The notes: generated by a model not told the origin, from the sequence alone. A DNA stretch of 64,000 bases from Aliiroseovarius sp. S1339 (GCF_023195695.1 NZ_JALPQG010000001.1:558001-622000); one strand, 5' to 3'. Counted from the first letter of the stretch, positions 19,074-28,529 are shown. Made by a program: numbers and translations.

Positions 19074-20578
19074 TCGTCCGTCTTTCTTTCTGTGTGATCC
19101 AGCCAGACCCTGCGGAAATGCAGCATCAAAACCAGAATGATCATTGTGAAAAGGATCGCCGCAATCGGGCGATCGATAAAGTCGAGCGGGGTTTTCACCC
19201 GCGCCATGGCACTGCGCAGCTTCACCTCCATGATGCCGCCAAGCACCATGCCAAGCACGATGGGCACGACGGGCAATTGCATCCGTTTCATAATGAACCC
19301 GAAGATGCCGAAGCTCGCCGCGAGAATGCAGTCCGTGAACGAGTTGCGCAGGCTATACACGCCGACGAAGCTAAGGATCAGGATGCAGACACCAAGGAAC
19401 CGGTTGGGAATTTTCACAACCTTGATCAACTGATTGGTGGCGACAAGCAGAAAGATCACCACCAGCACGTTCAAGATCAAAAGCGCCAAATACAGTGCCA
19501 CGACAAAATCCATGTCATTTTGGAATAGTTGCGGGCCGGGGATCACATTGTGCACGTAGAAGACCGACAGCATCATCGCCGTCAGCGCCTCACCGGGGAT
19601 ACCCAGCGCGAGCAGCGGCACCATGGCGGCCGCAGGCACCGCGTTGTTGGCGGTTTCGGCTGCGATCAGCCCTTCGCTTGACCCATGGCCGAAATCTTCG
19701 GGACGTTTCGAGGATTTCTGCGCATAGGTATAGGACATGAACTGCGCGGTAAACTCGCCCACACCGGGGATCATCCCCATGATCACGCCAAACCCTGCGG
19801 ACACACCGGCGATGCGCGGGTGGCGGGCAAGTTCGCGGAACCCCTGAAAAAAGCTGCCCTTCAGTTTGGTCAAGCGTACCTTTTCATCGTCTCCGTGCAG
19901 CAGCGTAAAAGCTTGGCTGAGGGCGAACAGCCCCAACACCACGACAATCAGATTGACGCCACCCGACAGCCAGCTTTGGTCAAACGTATAGCGTTTTGAG
20001 TAGCTGGCCGAATGCAGCCCGATGGTGTTCAGCCATATGCCAAAACACGCCATGGCGGCGGCAATCAACGAGTGTTTGCGGTGCGCCGTCACCACAAGAA
20101 TGATGCCCAGAAGGGCCGCCAAAAAAATTTCCCGGCTACCAAACATCGGGGCGACTTTTGCCAACACTGGCGCGAAAAAAATCAAGCACATCACCGAAAA
20201 GATGCCGCCAAAAAACGACGAACTATAGGCCAGCGACAACGCGCGGCGCGCCTCGCCTCGCGTGGTCATTGGAAAGCCGTCATAGGTGGTCAGCGCATTG
20301 ACCGCCGTGCCTGGGGTGTTGATCAAGATCGCTGGGATCGACCCGCCATACATCGAGCTTCCATAGATGCCCAACAGCACCGTCAATCCGACAATCGGGT
20401 CCATCGAGAAGGTCGCGGGCAGCAAGATCGCAATGGCAACCGCTGGCCCCACGCCGGGGATCGCGCCGATGATCACGCCGCCAACCGACCCAACCAGAAG
20501 CGCCAGCACCACGTCCCAGCGCGCCAGATAGTTCGAACTGGCCTGAACCTGTGCAAGGAAGTCGAAAATCAGGTCCAT
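18938..20578 (-). CDS. tctA: tripartite tricarboxylate transporter, large permease TctA
   Basis: 546-residue inner-membrane protein with 11-12 predicted helices. GVIIGAIPGVGPAVAIAILLP and VIMGMIPGVGEFTAQFMSY are the duplicated TctA signatures, and YGGSIPAILINTPGTAVNA is the conserved substrate loop. The normal family length is about 500; the last 45 residues (RRRTFILTERGKKVRGKRK) are basic and overlap the ALDH start in another frame. GAGGGG lies just before the ATG, inside the tctB end. It forms the transport unit with TctB and TctC. Confidence 0.93.
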   Translation of the reverse strand: MDLIFDFLAQVQASSNYLARWDVVLALLVGSVGGVIIGAIPGVGPAVAIAILLPATFSMDPIVGLTVLLGIYGSSMYGGSIPAILINTPGTAVNALTTYDGFPMTTRGEARRALSLAYSSSFFGGIFSVMCLIFFAPVLAKVAPMFGSREIFLAALLGIILVVTAHRKHSLIAAAMACFGIWLNTIGLHSASYSKRYTFDQSWLSGGVNLIVVVLGLFALSQAFTLLHGDDEKVRLTKLKGSFFQGFRELARHPRIAGVSAGFGVIMGMIPGVGEFTAQFMSYTYAQKSSKRPEDFGHGSSEGLIAAETANNAVPAAAMVPLLALGIPGEALTAMMLSVFYVHNVIPGPQLFQNDMDFVVALYLALLILNVLVVIFLLVATNQLIKVVKIPNRFLGVCILILSFVGVYSLRNSFTDCILAASFGIFGFIMKRMQLPVVPIVLGMVLGGIMEVKLRSAMARVKTPLDFIDRPIAAILFTMIILVLMLHFRRVWLDHTERKTDEWQTSHASTSFAAILSRRRTFILTERGKKVRGKRKTFSRRLTDRR

Positions 20579-20585
20579 CGGCCCC

Positions 20586-21275
20586 TCAGAAATTCAGGAT
20601 GAAGAAAGAGCGCAACGCGCCGGGCAAATACTCATACAGCGCGCTGCCGGGGATTTTCACTTGCAGGAAGCTTTTGAAAACCAGCACGACGGCGATGGCG
20701 AACAGAACCGCGCTTATCATCATGATGCGGTCGCGGTAGCCCACCCGCCATGTCAAGAGCAACGTGAAGGCGACAGTCACCGGCAGATACCCGATGATCG
20801 GCACCAAAAGGACATAGGCCAGAAACCAACCCGCCCATTCAACCACGGACGCCCAGACCTTCGCCTCGCGCCGGTCGGTCCAGTGTTGGTACAGCCACGT
20901 CACGCGAATGGTCGCCACCAGAAACACATAGGGTGCGGCCTTGATCGGCCCCAGCCACAGAGATAGGGCAAGCGCCAGCACACCCCAGAACAGGCTTTCC
21001 GCCCATTGTAGCCAGTCCGCCTCACGCATCCAGCGCGGCAGACGTCGCGGTTTGCGAGGTAGATGCCAGAAATGCAGGGCAGTGAATAACACCATGCCAC
21101 CCACGCCAATGGCGGGCCAGAACCGGGGCTGGGCAAAGAAATCTTTGCCGTCCAGCCACTTGGTCTGGCTGCCCAAGGCCGCAATCAACAGTGTCGCGCA
21201 GATCAGGAACAAGGCTGCGAACAGCACTTGGCCGCGCTGCGGTCGGTCCGGATGTTCGGAAATGTCGTCGCTCAT
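20586..21275 (-). CDS. tctB: tripartite tricarboxylate transporter, small subunit TctB
   Basis: 229 residues with four hydrophobic helices (LFAALFLICATLLIAALG, LFWGVLALALSLWLG, FLAYVLLVPIIGYLPVTVAF, SAVLFAIAVVLVFKSFL), the TctB pattern, though longer at the N-terminus than many (about 150-180). It ends 7 bp before tctA and follows tctC by about 55 bp, so the three are co-transcribed. TctB proteins are weakly conserved; the context makes the call firm. Confidence 0.88.
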   Translation of the reverse strand: MSDDISEHPDRPQRGQVLFAALFLICATLLIAALGSQTKWLDGKDFFAQPRFWPAIGVGGMVLFTALHFWHLPRKPRRLPRWMREADWLQWAESLFWGVLALALSLWLGPIKAAPYVFLVATIRVTWLYQHWTDRREAKVWASVVEWAGWFLAYVLLVPIIGYLPVTVAFTLLLTWRVGYRDRIMMISAVLFAIAVVLVFKSFLQVKIPGSALYEYLPGALRSFFILNF

Positions 21276-21330
21276 GCCTGCCCCTCATCGGAAAACAGGG
21301 CCAGACGATGCCGGCCCTGCTCAGGGAGTA

Positions 21331-22272
21331 TTATTCGAGGATCTTGCCAATCCGCGCACCGGTTTCTTGGTCGGTTGCGATGCGGGCCGCAGAGGCCTCT
21401 GCATCCATCCAATAGACCAGCGCGCCGGTTTCCTTGGCGACAGCCTGCGCCCGTTCGCTCATCACGGTCTTGGAGGCGACAGCGGCGATCTTTTCACGCA
21501 CGTCTGCTGGGGTGTCTTTGGTGACAAACAGACCGTTCCATAGTGCGATGTTCAGGCTTTCATCCAATTCGCCGATGGTCGGCACGTCGGGGATAAGGCT
21601 GATACGCTCGTCGGTCACAGCCATCAGCACCTTCACACTGTCAAGGCAGGGCAGGATCAACTGCAACGTGGTGTTGATGACATCCGCGTCCCCCGATGCC
21701 AGCGTATTACAATCCAGCGCATCAAAGGCCGCATCCGATCCCCAGCTAAATTCAGCATTGATTGCATAGGCTTTCGTCACCTGCGTGGGCGTCAGAACGT
21801 CGCCGAAATGGCCCAGTGCCACGTCGTTTTCCTTGGCATAGGCCGCAAGCTCTTCCATCGAGCTATAGGGCGCATCCATGCTGGTCGCGATCACAAACGG
21901 ATAAGTCAGGAAGATGCCAATCGGGTCGAACTTGGCCGGGGTCAGTTCGTCGATGCCGATCTCGTGGCCGATCACCGGCACGGCGGGGACGAAGCTGCCG
22001 ATGGTGTAACCATCTGCCGGGGCGGTTGCCACGTCGATCGCGCCGGGGAACGGACCACCGCCGCCACCGGGTTTGTTCACCACAGCCGCCGACACACCGT
22101 ATTCGGCCTGAAAGTCTTCGGCGATCATGCGGGTCAGCACGTCTTCCAGATCGCCCGGAGGCCACGGCACGATGAAGCTAACAGGCTTTTCCGGGTATTC
22201 GGCCAGCGCCGGGCCAGCAAGTGCAGCAGCGGTTAGCGCGACGGCCCCTGCCAGAATGGATTTGGTGTTCAT
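21331..22272 (-). CDS. tctC: tripartite tricarboxylate transporter, periplasmic receptor TctC
   Basis: 313 residues with a Sec signal peptide MNTKSILAGAVALTAAALAG ending ALAEYPEKP. The mature domain opens VSFIVPWPPGDLEDVLTRMI and contains NKPGGGGGPFPGAIDVATAP, a variant of the TctC/Bug motif. The receptor delivers carboxylates to TctAB. An in-frame extension to 22440 would destroy the signal peptide and cross the promoter region, so the ATG at 22272 is used. Divergent from the IclR regulator, its probable controller. The ligand cannot be predicted. Confidence 0.92.
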   Translation of the reverse strand: MNTKSILAGAVALTAAALAGPALAEYPEKPVSFIVPWPPGDLEDVLTRMIAEDFQAEYGVSAAVVNKPGGGGGPFPGAIDVATAPADGYTIGSFVPAVPVIGHEIGIDELTPAKFDPIGIFLTYPFVIATSMDAPYSSMEELAAYAKENDVALGHFGDVLTPTQVTKAYAINAEFSWGSDAAFDALDCNTLASGDADVINTTLQLILPCLDSVKVLMAVTDERISLIPDVPTIGELDESLNIALWNGLFVTKDTPADVREKIAAVASKTVMSERAQAVAKETGALVYWMDAEASAARIATDQETGARIGKILE

Positions 22273-22320
22273 GACGATCTCCCTATTGCGTCGTGGTCTC
22301 ATATGTCGGTTCATTATTTG

Positions 22321-22331
22321 AACCATTGGTT
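22321..22331. promoter_or_regulatory. palindrome between tctC and iclR, candidate IclR operator
   Basis: AACCATTGGTT is a perfect 11-bp palindrome; flanking TTG and TTAA extend the dyad imperfectly. It sits 49 bp upstream of tctC and 112 bp upstream of the IclR gene, in the divergent promoter region. Confidence 0.4.
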
Positions 22332-22442
22332 TTAATTTAGATTGACAGAGCCGGGTCAATCCTGTCAACAAAACAATGAACATGAGAAGTGATTTTGCGG
22401 GCAGCGCCGTCGCTTGTGCCCCGCAATAATTTGGGACCACCG

Positions 22443-23243
22443 ATGGGAACGACCTCCAAAGCCCTGTCTCTGCTGAATTTTTTCAGCCGCGCCACCCCGC
22501 AGATCGGGTTGAGCGAGTTGGCGCGCCTGTCGGGGTTGAACAAGGCCACGGTGTATCGGTTGCTGGGTGAGCTCGCCGCGCACGGATTCGTCGAACAGGT
22601 CGGAACCGGGCGTGAATACCGCCTTGGCCCCGCCTTTCTGCGTCTTGCAGCACTGCGCGAAAAGAACGTTCCCATGCGCGATGTTGCGTTGAAACACTTG
22701 ACCGAACTCAGCGACGCGACGGGCGAGACCGCGCATATGTCGCTGTTGAATGGCGAGGTGCTGTCAAACCTCGCCTATGTCTATTCCAACCGCCACGGCA
22801 CGATGGTGATGATGGACGACGCCGAAGTGTTGGAGCTTCATTCCACGGGTTCGGGACTGGCCGTGCTGGCCTATTCGCCAAAATCCTTCGTCGATGAGAT
22901 GCTGTCGCGCCCGTTAACATCACGCACACCACAAACGATCACCGATCCAAACCAGATTCGCGCGCTGCTGCCGTCGATCCGCACCGAAGGCATTGCAGCC
23001 TCGGTCGGTGGATTTGAGGAAGATGTATTCTCGCATGCCGCGCCGATCTTTGATGCCCGGTCAAACTGTATTGGCGCGATGGCCGTGGCCGCGCCTGTGT
23101 CGCGGATGACGGACACGCTGCGCATGATGATCCGAGACAAGTTGATGGCCCATGCCCGCCAGACAACCCGCATTCTGGGTGGCTTTCCACCTGATACTTT
23201 TCCGACACGCGAACCGCAGATGATGCTGCAGAAAGAGGCCTGA
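22443..23243 (+). CDS. IclR-family transcriptional regulator
   Basis: 266 residues. N-terminal winged helix: TSKALSLLNFFSRATPQIGL, ELARLSGLNKATVYRLLGEL. C-terminal IclR effector domain from about residue 80, with GETAHMSLLNGEVLSNLAYV and the closing IFDARSNCIGAMAVAAPVSR. IclR proteins bind small carboxylates. It is divergent from tctC and separated by 1 nt from the following aminotransferase, so it likely controls both the transporter operon and that enzyme. The start at 22443 (MGTTSKAL) is chosen over 22389 because homology begins there. Confidence 0.9.
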   Translation: MGTTSKALSLLNFFSRATPQIGLSELARLSGLNKATVYRLLGELAAHGFVEQVGTGREYRLGPAFLRLAALREKNVPMRDVALKHLTELSDATGETAHMSLLNGEVLSNLAYVYSNRHGTMVMMDDAEVLELHSTGSGLAVLAYSPKSFVDEMLSRPLTSRTPQTITDPNQIRALLPSIRTEGIAASVGGFEEDVFSHAAPIFDARSNCIGAMAVAAPVSRMTDTLRMMIRDKLMAHARQTTRILGGFPPDTFPTREPQMMLQKEA

Positions 23244-23244
23244 C

Positions 23245-24597
23245 ATGAAAGATTCCAACTTTCTGAAAGAAAAGAACGCCCGTTCGCTTTGGCATCCGAT
23301 GGCGCATCCGGCTGACAGTCTGGCCAACCCGCCCACCATTGTCACCGGCGCACATGGCGTGCGGATCAAGGATGTCGACGGGCATGAAGTGGTCGATGGT
23401 GTCGGCGGCCTGTGGAATGTGAACCTTGGTTTTTCCTGCCAACCCATCAAGGACGCGATCGCGGCACAGCTTGACCAACTGCCCTATTATTCGACCTTCC
23501 GGGGCACCACGAATGACAAGGTGATCGAGCTGTCCGAGATGCTGCGCGATTTCTTTGCGCCCGACGGGCTGACGCGCGCTTTCTATACCTCGGGCGGGTC
23601 GGACAGCATAGAAACCGCGCTGCGGCTTTCGCGCCAGTTTCATAAAATCAGGGGCGAACAGGGACGCACCAAGTTTCTGAGCCTCAAGAAAGGCTATCAC
23701 GGCACCCATATGGGCGGCGCCTCGGTGAACGGAAACGCCAATTTCCGCACCCAGTATGAACCTCTTCTGCCGGGCTGCTTTCACATCCCCGCGCCCTATA
23801 CCTATCGCAACCCGTTCAACGAAACCGACCCGGAAAAACTGGCGCAGCTGTGCCTGCAATCGTTCGAGGACGAGATCGCCTTTCAAGGCGCAGGCACCAT
23901 CGCAGCGTTCATCATGGAGCCGATCCTTGGCGCAGGCGGTGTCATCCCGCCGCATGAAAGCTTCATGCCGGGCGTGCGCGACATTTGCACCAAGCACGGC
24001 ATCCTGCTGATCGCAGACGAGGTCATCACCGCCTTTGGCCGCACCGGCGGGTGGAGCGGTTGCCGCTATTGGGGCGTTCAGCCCGATTTCAGTTGCACCG
24101 CCAAGGCCATCACCAACGGCTATTTCCCATTTGGCGCGGTGATGATCGCCGACCACGTGGTCGAAACGTTTGAGAATGACACGACAGGCAAGGCCGCCAT
24201 CGGGCACGGCTATACCTACTCTGGCCACCCCGTAGGTGCTGCCGCCGCCATCGCCTGCCTGCAGGAAACTTTGCGTTTGAAGGTCAATGAAAACGCCGCT
24301 GCACGCGGGGCCGAGTTGTTTGCCGGACTGCAAAAGATTGGCTCGGCCAATGATATCGTGGGCGACGTGCGCGGCGGGCACGGGTTGATGTGCGCGCTAG
24401 AGCTGGTGTCGGACGCCGCCACCAAAGCCCCCATCGACAAGCAGACGGTCAACACCATTCAAGAGGTCACGTATCAGAACGGCGCCATGATCCGTGTATC
24501 CGGCCCCAACATCATCCTGTCACCGCCTCTGGTGCTGACCACCGAGGATGTGCAAACTATTTTGGCTGCTTTGGAAGCAGGGTTTGCGGCGGTCTGA
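23245..24597 (+). CDS. class III (omega-amino acid) aminotransferase
   Basis: 450-residue PLP enzyme. FYTSGGSDSIETALRLSRQF binds the cofactor phosphate, LLIADEVITAFGRTGGW contains the Asp that contacts PLP nitrogen, and SCTAKAITNGYFPFGAV holds the Schiff-base Lys. Resembles the omega-amino-acid:pyruvate transaminases, which turn terminal amines into semialdehydes using pyruvate. Together with the divergent aldehyde dehydrogenase it could form an amine-to-acid route. GAGG lies 6 nt before the ATG. It shares a transcript with iclR and ends at a terminator. Confidence 0.9.
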   Translation: MKDSNFLKEKNARSLWHPMAHPADSLANPPTIVTGAHGVRIKDVDGHEVVDGVGGLWNVNLGFSCQPIKDAIAAQLDQLPYYSTFRGTTNDKVIELSEMLRDFFAPDGLTRAFYTSGGSDSIETALRLSRQFHKIRGEQGRTKFLSLKKGYHGTHMGGASVNGNANFRTQYEPLLPGCFHIPAPYTYRNPFNETDPEKLAQLCLQSFEDEIAFQGAGTIAAFIMEPILGAGGVIPPHESFMPGVRDICTKHGILLIADEVITAFGRTGGWSGCRYWGVQPDFSCTAKAITNGYFPFGAVMIADHVVETFENDTTGKAAIGHGYTYSGHPVGAAAAIACLQETLRLKVNENAAARGAELFAGLQKIGSANDIVGDVRGGHGLMCALELVSDAATKAPIDKQTVNTIQEVTYQNGAMIRVSGPNIILSPPLVLTTEDVQTILAALEAGFAAV

Positions 24598-24615
24598 CCC
24601 ACGTCGCGCAAATGC

Positions 24616-24643
24616 AAAAGCCGCCCCGATTTGGGCGGCTTTT
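24616..24643. terminator. bidirectional terminator between aminotransferase and VOC gene
   Basis: GCCGCCC (24620-24626) pairs with GGGCGGC (24633-24639), with AAAA before and TTTT after, so it can serve both convergent genes. Confidence 0.85.
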
Positions 24644-24647
24644 CTCA

Positions 24648-25016
24648 TTATCGGTGCTGATCAATCAAAACCGGCACGCCGTCGGGGTCGATCACAACAA
24701 AACTGGCTGGGCCGTCTTCGCCGCCTTGTTCCTGCGTCACCTCCAGCCCCGCTGCTTTCAAGCGCGCTTTAATGTTCCGAACATCTTCAAACGGGTCCAC
24801 GTTGCCCGCCGATTGATCCCATCCGGGGTTGAAGGTCAACATCACGCCTTCGAACATGCCGTGAAACAGCCCCACAAGCGTGTCTCCGTTTTTCATGATC
24901 AGGTAATTATGCTCTTCAGTTCCGGCATAGGCGGTGAAGCCAAGCGTCTCGTAAAAGGCGCGGGATTTCGCCAGATCCTTGACGGCAAGACTGACTGAAA
25001 ATGCCCCAAGCTGCAT
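24648..25016 (-). CDS. VOC-superfamily (glyoxalase/bleomycin-resistance-like) protein
   Basis: 122 residues with the two beta-alpha-beta-beta-beta modules of the vicinal oxygen chelate fold: MQLGAFSVSLAVKDLAKSRA, FYETLGFTAY, then SFVVIDPDGVPVLIDQHR. Metal-dependent chemistry is implied by the family, but single-domain members of this type are mostly uncharacterised. GGAGG lies 8 nt before the ATG at 25016; the upstream in-frame start at 25052 has none. Confidence 0.82.
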   Translation of the reverse strand: MQLGAFSVSLAVKDLAKSRAFYETLGFTAYAGTEEHNYLIMKNGDTLVGLFHGMFEGVMLTFNPGWDQSAGNVDPFEDVRNIKARLKAAGLEVTQEQGGEDGPASFVVIDPDGVPVLIDQHR

Positions 25017-25107
25017 GATGTGATCCTCCGTTTTAAGCGCCCAGTGTAGCACAAATCAGACGGGGCTTCGGACCACCACAATTATGGTTAACAAGTTTTT
25101 CCGTGCG

Positions 25108-26397
25108 TCAAACGAAGTGCACGTAAAAATCCCGAAGCCCGTCGCCTTCCAGATCACGGGTTTTGATGACCTCTTTGCGCTTCATGAAAATGTGGTTGTC
25201 GACCAGAAGCCGCCCCACCGCGTCACCCAGCACCTGGTCAGCCTCCAGATCATTCATCGCGCGTTTCAGGTCGACGGCCGTGCCGTCACGCGCATCGGTG
25301 CGGTCAAACCCATCGCCCGTTTCCATCGGACCAAGGTCATAACCCTGCTCCACCCCCAGCAGCGATGCCTGCAACACAGCCGCCACTGCCGTGTAAGGGT
25401 TGGCCGTCGCGTCCGCCATCCGGTGTTCCAGCCGCGTTTTGGCCCCGCCCTCGCCCGAAATGCGCGTCGTGACGTTGCGGTGGTCCCCGCCCCAGTTGCG
25501 CCAATAGCCGGACAGCGAGCCGGGTTGCAGCCGTTGATAGGAATTCGAAGTGGGTGCCACCAAGCCCGACAGCCCCTTGTGGTGATGCATCAAACCCGCA
25601 ATACAGCCGCGCGCCAGTTCGTTCATGTTATCGGGTCCGCCAACCGGGCCATTGTCCAGCGCATTGCGCCCGTCCTGATCCTGAAAGCTGAAGTTGATAT
25701 GCATGCCGGACCCACCGGCCTCGGCAATTGGTTTCGGCATGAAGGTCAGGACCAATCCGTGCTCCAACGCGACCTCGCGCGCCATTTGACGAAACAGGAC
25801 GATGTCATCCATCTGCTTCAAGGCTTCATCAAAGGTCAGCGTGAATTCAAACTGCGGGCTGTCATATTCCGCCGTAAACATATCGACATTGAAGCCCAGA
25901 TTGTCCGCGCGTTCCCAGATATCGTCGGTGAAACGGAGAGGGTCCGAAAACGGCCCCGTCCCGTAAACCACCCCGCCCGGCGCGTCATAGGGCACAAGGC
26001 GCCCGATTTCGTTGGCCATCAGCGCGTAGCATTCCAGCTCAATCCCGATCATGGGTTTCAGGCCGCGCGCTTCCCACGCGGCAATCGCGCGCTTTAACGC
26101 TTGTCGCCCGCACAGCTCAAGCGGTGCACCGTCCTGATCATAAAGATCGCCAATCACGATCTGGGTTGAACTTTCCCAACTGTCGCGGATATCCGCCTCG
26201 CGCCAGCGAAGCTCCATATCCGGCAGGCCTTCCTTCATCATTGCGCCGGGAGCGTCCAGCAGGTCTTTGTCGTAATGCACGCCGAAGGTGGACCGGCAGA
26301 AGCGCGTGTTCCCATCCTCAATCTTGTGATTGGGCAGGTATTTGCCGCGCAGAATGCTCAGGTGATCGCACCACAGGGCGCGCAGTCGATCTTTCAT
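25108..26397 (-). CDS. glutamine-synthetase-family gamma-glutamyl-amine ligase (PuuA-like)
   Basis: 429 residues. The catalytic half has MIGIELECYALMANEIGRLV (metal Glu), EAGGSGMHINFSFQD (the GS HxN motif) and NPYTAVAAVLQASLLGVEQG. The GS adenylylation Tyr loop is absent and the length is shorter than GlnA (about 470). Such proteins ligate glutamate to amines or polyamines. It is 46 bp from the P450 gene on the same strand, and a glutamine amidotransferase that could remove gamma-glutamyl groups lies divergently beyond that. The amine is unknown. Confidence 0.85.
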   Translation of the reverse strand: MKDRLRALWCDHLSILRGKYLPNHKIEDGNTRFCRSTFGVHYDKDLLDAPGAMMKEGLPDMELRWREADIRDSWESSTQIVIGDLYDQDGAPLELCGRQALKRAIAAWEARGLKPMIGIELECYALMANEIGRLVPYDAPGGVVYGTGPFSDPLRFTDDIWERADNLGFNVDMFTAEYDSPQFEFTLTFDEALKQMDDIVLFRQMAREVALEHGLVLTFMPKPIAEAGGSGMHINFSFQDQDGRNALDNGPVGGPDNMNELARGCIAGLMHHHKGLSGLVAPTSNSYQRLQPGSLSGYWRNWGGDHRNVTTRISGEGGAKTRLEHRMADATANPYTAVAAVLQASLLGVEQGYDLGPMETGDGFDRTDARDGTAVDLKRAMNDLEADQVLGDAVGRLLVDNHIFMKRKEVIKTRDLEGDGLRDFYVHFV

Positions 26398-26443
26398 CTA
26401 ACCTCCCTGCCCGACATGTGTCAGGCTAGCCCTGTTGACCGGG

Positions 26444-27703
26444 CTATTTCGCCTGCATCGTGACAGGCAGTTCCTTGATTCCGCCGACAAAGTTTGACCG
26501 CAGGAATTTGTGATCCCCTGCCGGTTCGACCAGTTTGACGCGTTTTGCGAGTTCTTCAAACAAAACCCGCACCTCAAGCCGCGCCAAATGCATTCCAAGA
26601 CAGACATGCGGGCCACCTTGGCCGAATGACATGTGCCGGTTGGGGCTGCGAAACAGATCAACGCGATGGGGGTCTTCAATGACCTCTTCATCGCGGTTGG
26701 CCGATATCCACCAGTAAAGGACCTTGTCGCCTTCGCGGATGGTCTTGCCGTGGATGTCATGATCGCAGGTCGCTGTGCGCCGGAAGTATAGCGCAGGCGT
26801 GGCCCAACGGATGATTTCATCGGAGGCCGTCGCCCAGATATCACCACCCTTTTGCATCTGGCCCAGAAGCTCGGGTTGGTGACACATCGCCTGAATGCCC
26901 GCCGCGATCGAATAGCGCGTGGTGTCATTACCCGCGGCGACCAGAAGGCAGAAGAAGTTGCGAAACTCCTGTTCCGGCATGACATTGCCGTCTTTATCGG
27001 GTTGTTGGATCATATGCAGCACGCCGTCCGTGTCGCCCGCGCGCTCCTTTTTCGCCAAAAGATCGTGGGCATAGTCGAACAACTCAGCCCCTGCCGGGCT
27101 GTTGAACGGCATCATCCGGTATTCGTCGGTTTCCATCTTGTCCAGAACGTGATCGGTAAAATCCGGGTCAGTATTGGCGATCAGCGCGTCGCCCTTCTCG
27201 ACCAGCCACGGCAGGTCTTCGTCGGGCGTGCCAAGAATTCTGCCCAACATCATCATAGGCAGCAGGCGTGAAATTTCCTTGGTCGCATCAAACGTACCCA
27301 TCGCAAGCGCTTTGTCCAAAATAGGCTGGCATAAATCACGGATCTGCTGTTCAAACTCCGACACCACGGGGCGCGAAAACGCCTTGCCCACCTTCATGCG
27401 CGTTTTCAAATGCTCGGGCGGGTCAGTTTCCTGAAAGGTGCGCCGCGCCAGATACTCTTGGTAAGACTGGTCCTCCATGCGGATGCCGCGGGCCGAGGAC
27501 ATGACCTGATAGTTGCGGTTCAGCTCGGTGATGTCCGCGTGACGCACGATGTTCCAGAAGCCTTCGCCACCCTCCCATTCGGTCCAACTGACCGGATCGT
27601 CGCGGCGCAGCCGGGCAAAGGTATTGTGCGGCGGGCCATTCACAAATGTGTCGTGGCTGGACAGATCGGCAAATCCGTCGTCATTAGGGGTCCAGACCGT
27701 CAT
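26444..27703 (-). CDS. cytochrome P450
   Basis: 419-residue soluble bacterial P450. I-helix oxygen-activation motif AGNDTTR, K-helix ExxR as EIIR in SDEIIRWATPALYFRR, and haem-ligand loop FGQGGPHVCLGMHLARLE with the axial Cys. No ferredoxin or reductase gene adjoins, so electrons must come from elsewhere. It precedes the GS-like ligase on the same strand and is divergent from the amidotransferase gene. The substrate cannot be deduced. Confidence 0.94.
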   Translation of the reverse strand: MTVWTPNDDGFADLSSHDTFVNGPPHNTFARLRRDDPVSWTEWEGGEGFWNIVRHADITELNRNYQVMSSARGIRMEDQSYQEYLARRTFQETDPPEHLKTRMKVGKAFSRPVVSEFEQQIRDLCQPILDKALAMGTFDATKEISRLLPMMMLGRILGTPDEDLPWLVEKGDALIANTDPDFTDHVLDKMETDEYRMMPFNSPAGAELFDYAHDLLAKKERAGDTDGVLHMIQQPDKDGNVMPEQEFRNFFCLLVAAGNDTTRYSIAAGIQAMCHQPELLGQMQKGGDIWATASDEIIRWATPALYFRRTATCDHDIHGKTIREGDKVLYWWISANRDEEVIEDPHRVDLFRSPNRHMSFGQGGPHVCLGMHLARLEVRVLFEELAKRVKLVEPAGDHKFLRSNFVGGIKELPVTMQAK

Positions 27704-27750
27704 GCGCGCCTCCTTGGCCGTTATGCAGTTGTATGTTGCGCGTCTGAAAA

Positions 27751-27779
27751 TATGTTAGAGAACATGTTAAATATGTAAA
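27751..27779. promoter_or_regulatory. AT-rich repeats in the P450/amidotransferase divergent promoter
   Basis: TATGTTAG, CATGTTAA and TATGTAAA follow each other at 27751, 27763 and 27772, and GAACATGTTA includes the palindrome AACATGTT. Possibly an operator or -10 elements for the divergent genes. Confidence 0.25.
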
Positions 27780-27790
27780 GCGGGGAAATC

Positions 27791-28498
27791 ATGCGTATTG
27801 CGATCTTGATGACCAACACCGATGAAAGCGAATTTGCCCGTCAACATCCGGAGGATGGCGAAAAATGGCGCGCGCTTCTTGGTACGAAACGCCCTGATTG
27901 GGAGTTCACGGTCTTCAGCGTAAAGGATGGCGAGTTTCCCACACACAGAGAGGATTTCGACGGGTGGATCGTAACTGGAAGCCCCGCATCCGTGCACGAC
28001 GACGCACCTTGGATCACGCAGCTATTGGCGCTGATTACCCGCATTGAAGCTTCCAAGAAACCCCTGTTCGGTGCCTGTTTCGGGCATCAGGCCATCGCGC
28101 TGGCGCTTGGCGGCGAGGTTGAAAAAAATCCCGACGGCTGGGTCTTTGGCTCGGTCGAGGTTGAGGCCTGCGCCCGCCCACCGTGGATGGAGGCCCGGCG
28201 GTTCTGGCAATATGGCGCACATAGCGAGCAAGTCACCAAACTGCCCCACGACGCCGAGATTGTCTTGCTCCATGACGGCTGCCCGGTGGGAGGCCTTATC
28301 ATCGGCGATCACGTTTTCACCACCCAAAACCACCCCGAAATGACGCACGACTTCATCGCCGCCCTGATCGAAGAACTCGCGGCTAGCAAACCCGTCGAGG
28401 TGATCGAAAAGGCACGCGCCTCGTTGCCCTTATCCGCAGATAACGGACTGTTTTCGGATTGCATCATCCAGTTTTTCGAACACGACCGCGCGAGCTAA
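27791..28498 (+). CDS. class I glutamine amidotransferase (GMP-synthase-like)
   Basis: 235 residues. The nucleophile lies in LFGACFGHQAIALALGG (Cys96) and the catalytic His in FTTQNHPEM; the fold is the triad-type GATase. Stand-alone members hydrolyse gamma-glutamyl amides (PuuD-like) or supply ammonia. With the PuuA-like ligase nearby, gamma-glutamyl hydrolysis is the more attractive reading, but this is inference. GGGGAAATC precedes the ATG. Confidence 0.83.
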   Translation: MRIAILMTNTDESEFARQHPEDGEKWRALLGTKRPDWEFTVFSVKDGEFPTHREDFDGWIVTGSPASVHDDAPWITQLLALITRIEASKKPLFGACFGHQAIALALGGEVEKNPDGWVFGSVEVEACARPPWMEARRFWQYGAHSEQVTKLPHDAEIVLLHDGCPVGGLIIGDHVFTTQNHPEMTHDFIAALIEELAASKPVEVIEKARASLPLSADNGLFSDCIIQFFEHDRAS

Positions 28499-28529
28499 TG
28501 CACCGGTCATCCCAGCACGGAAAGCAAAT

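Noticed and set aside
22939-24381. Long minus-strand open frame (480 codons) opposite the iclR/aminotransferase genes
   Set aside because: It is the antisense shadow of two clear enzymes in GC-rich DNA; low-complexity Arg/Ala/His composition and no ribosome site.
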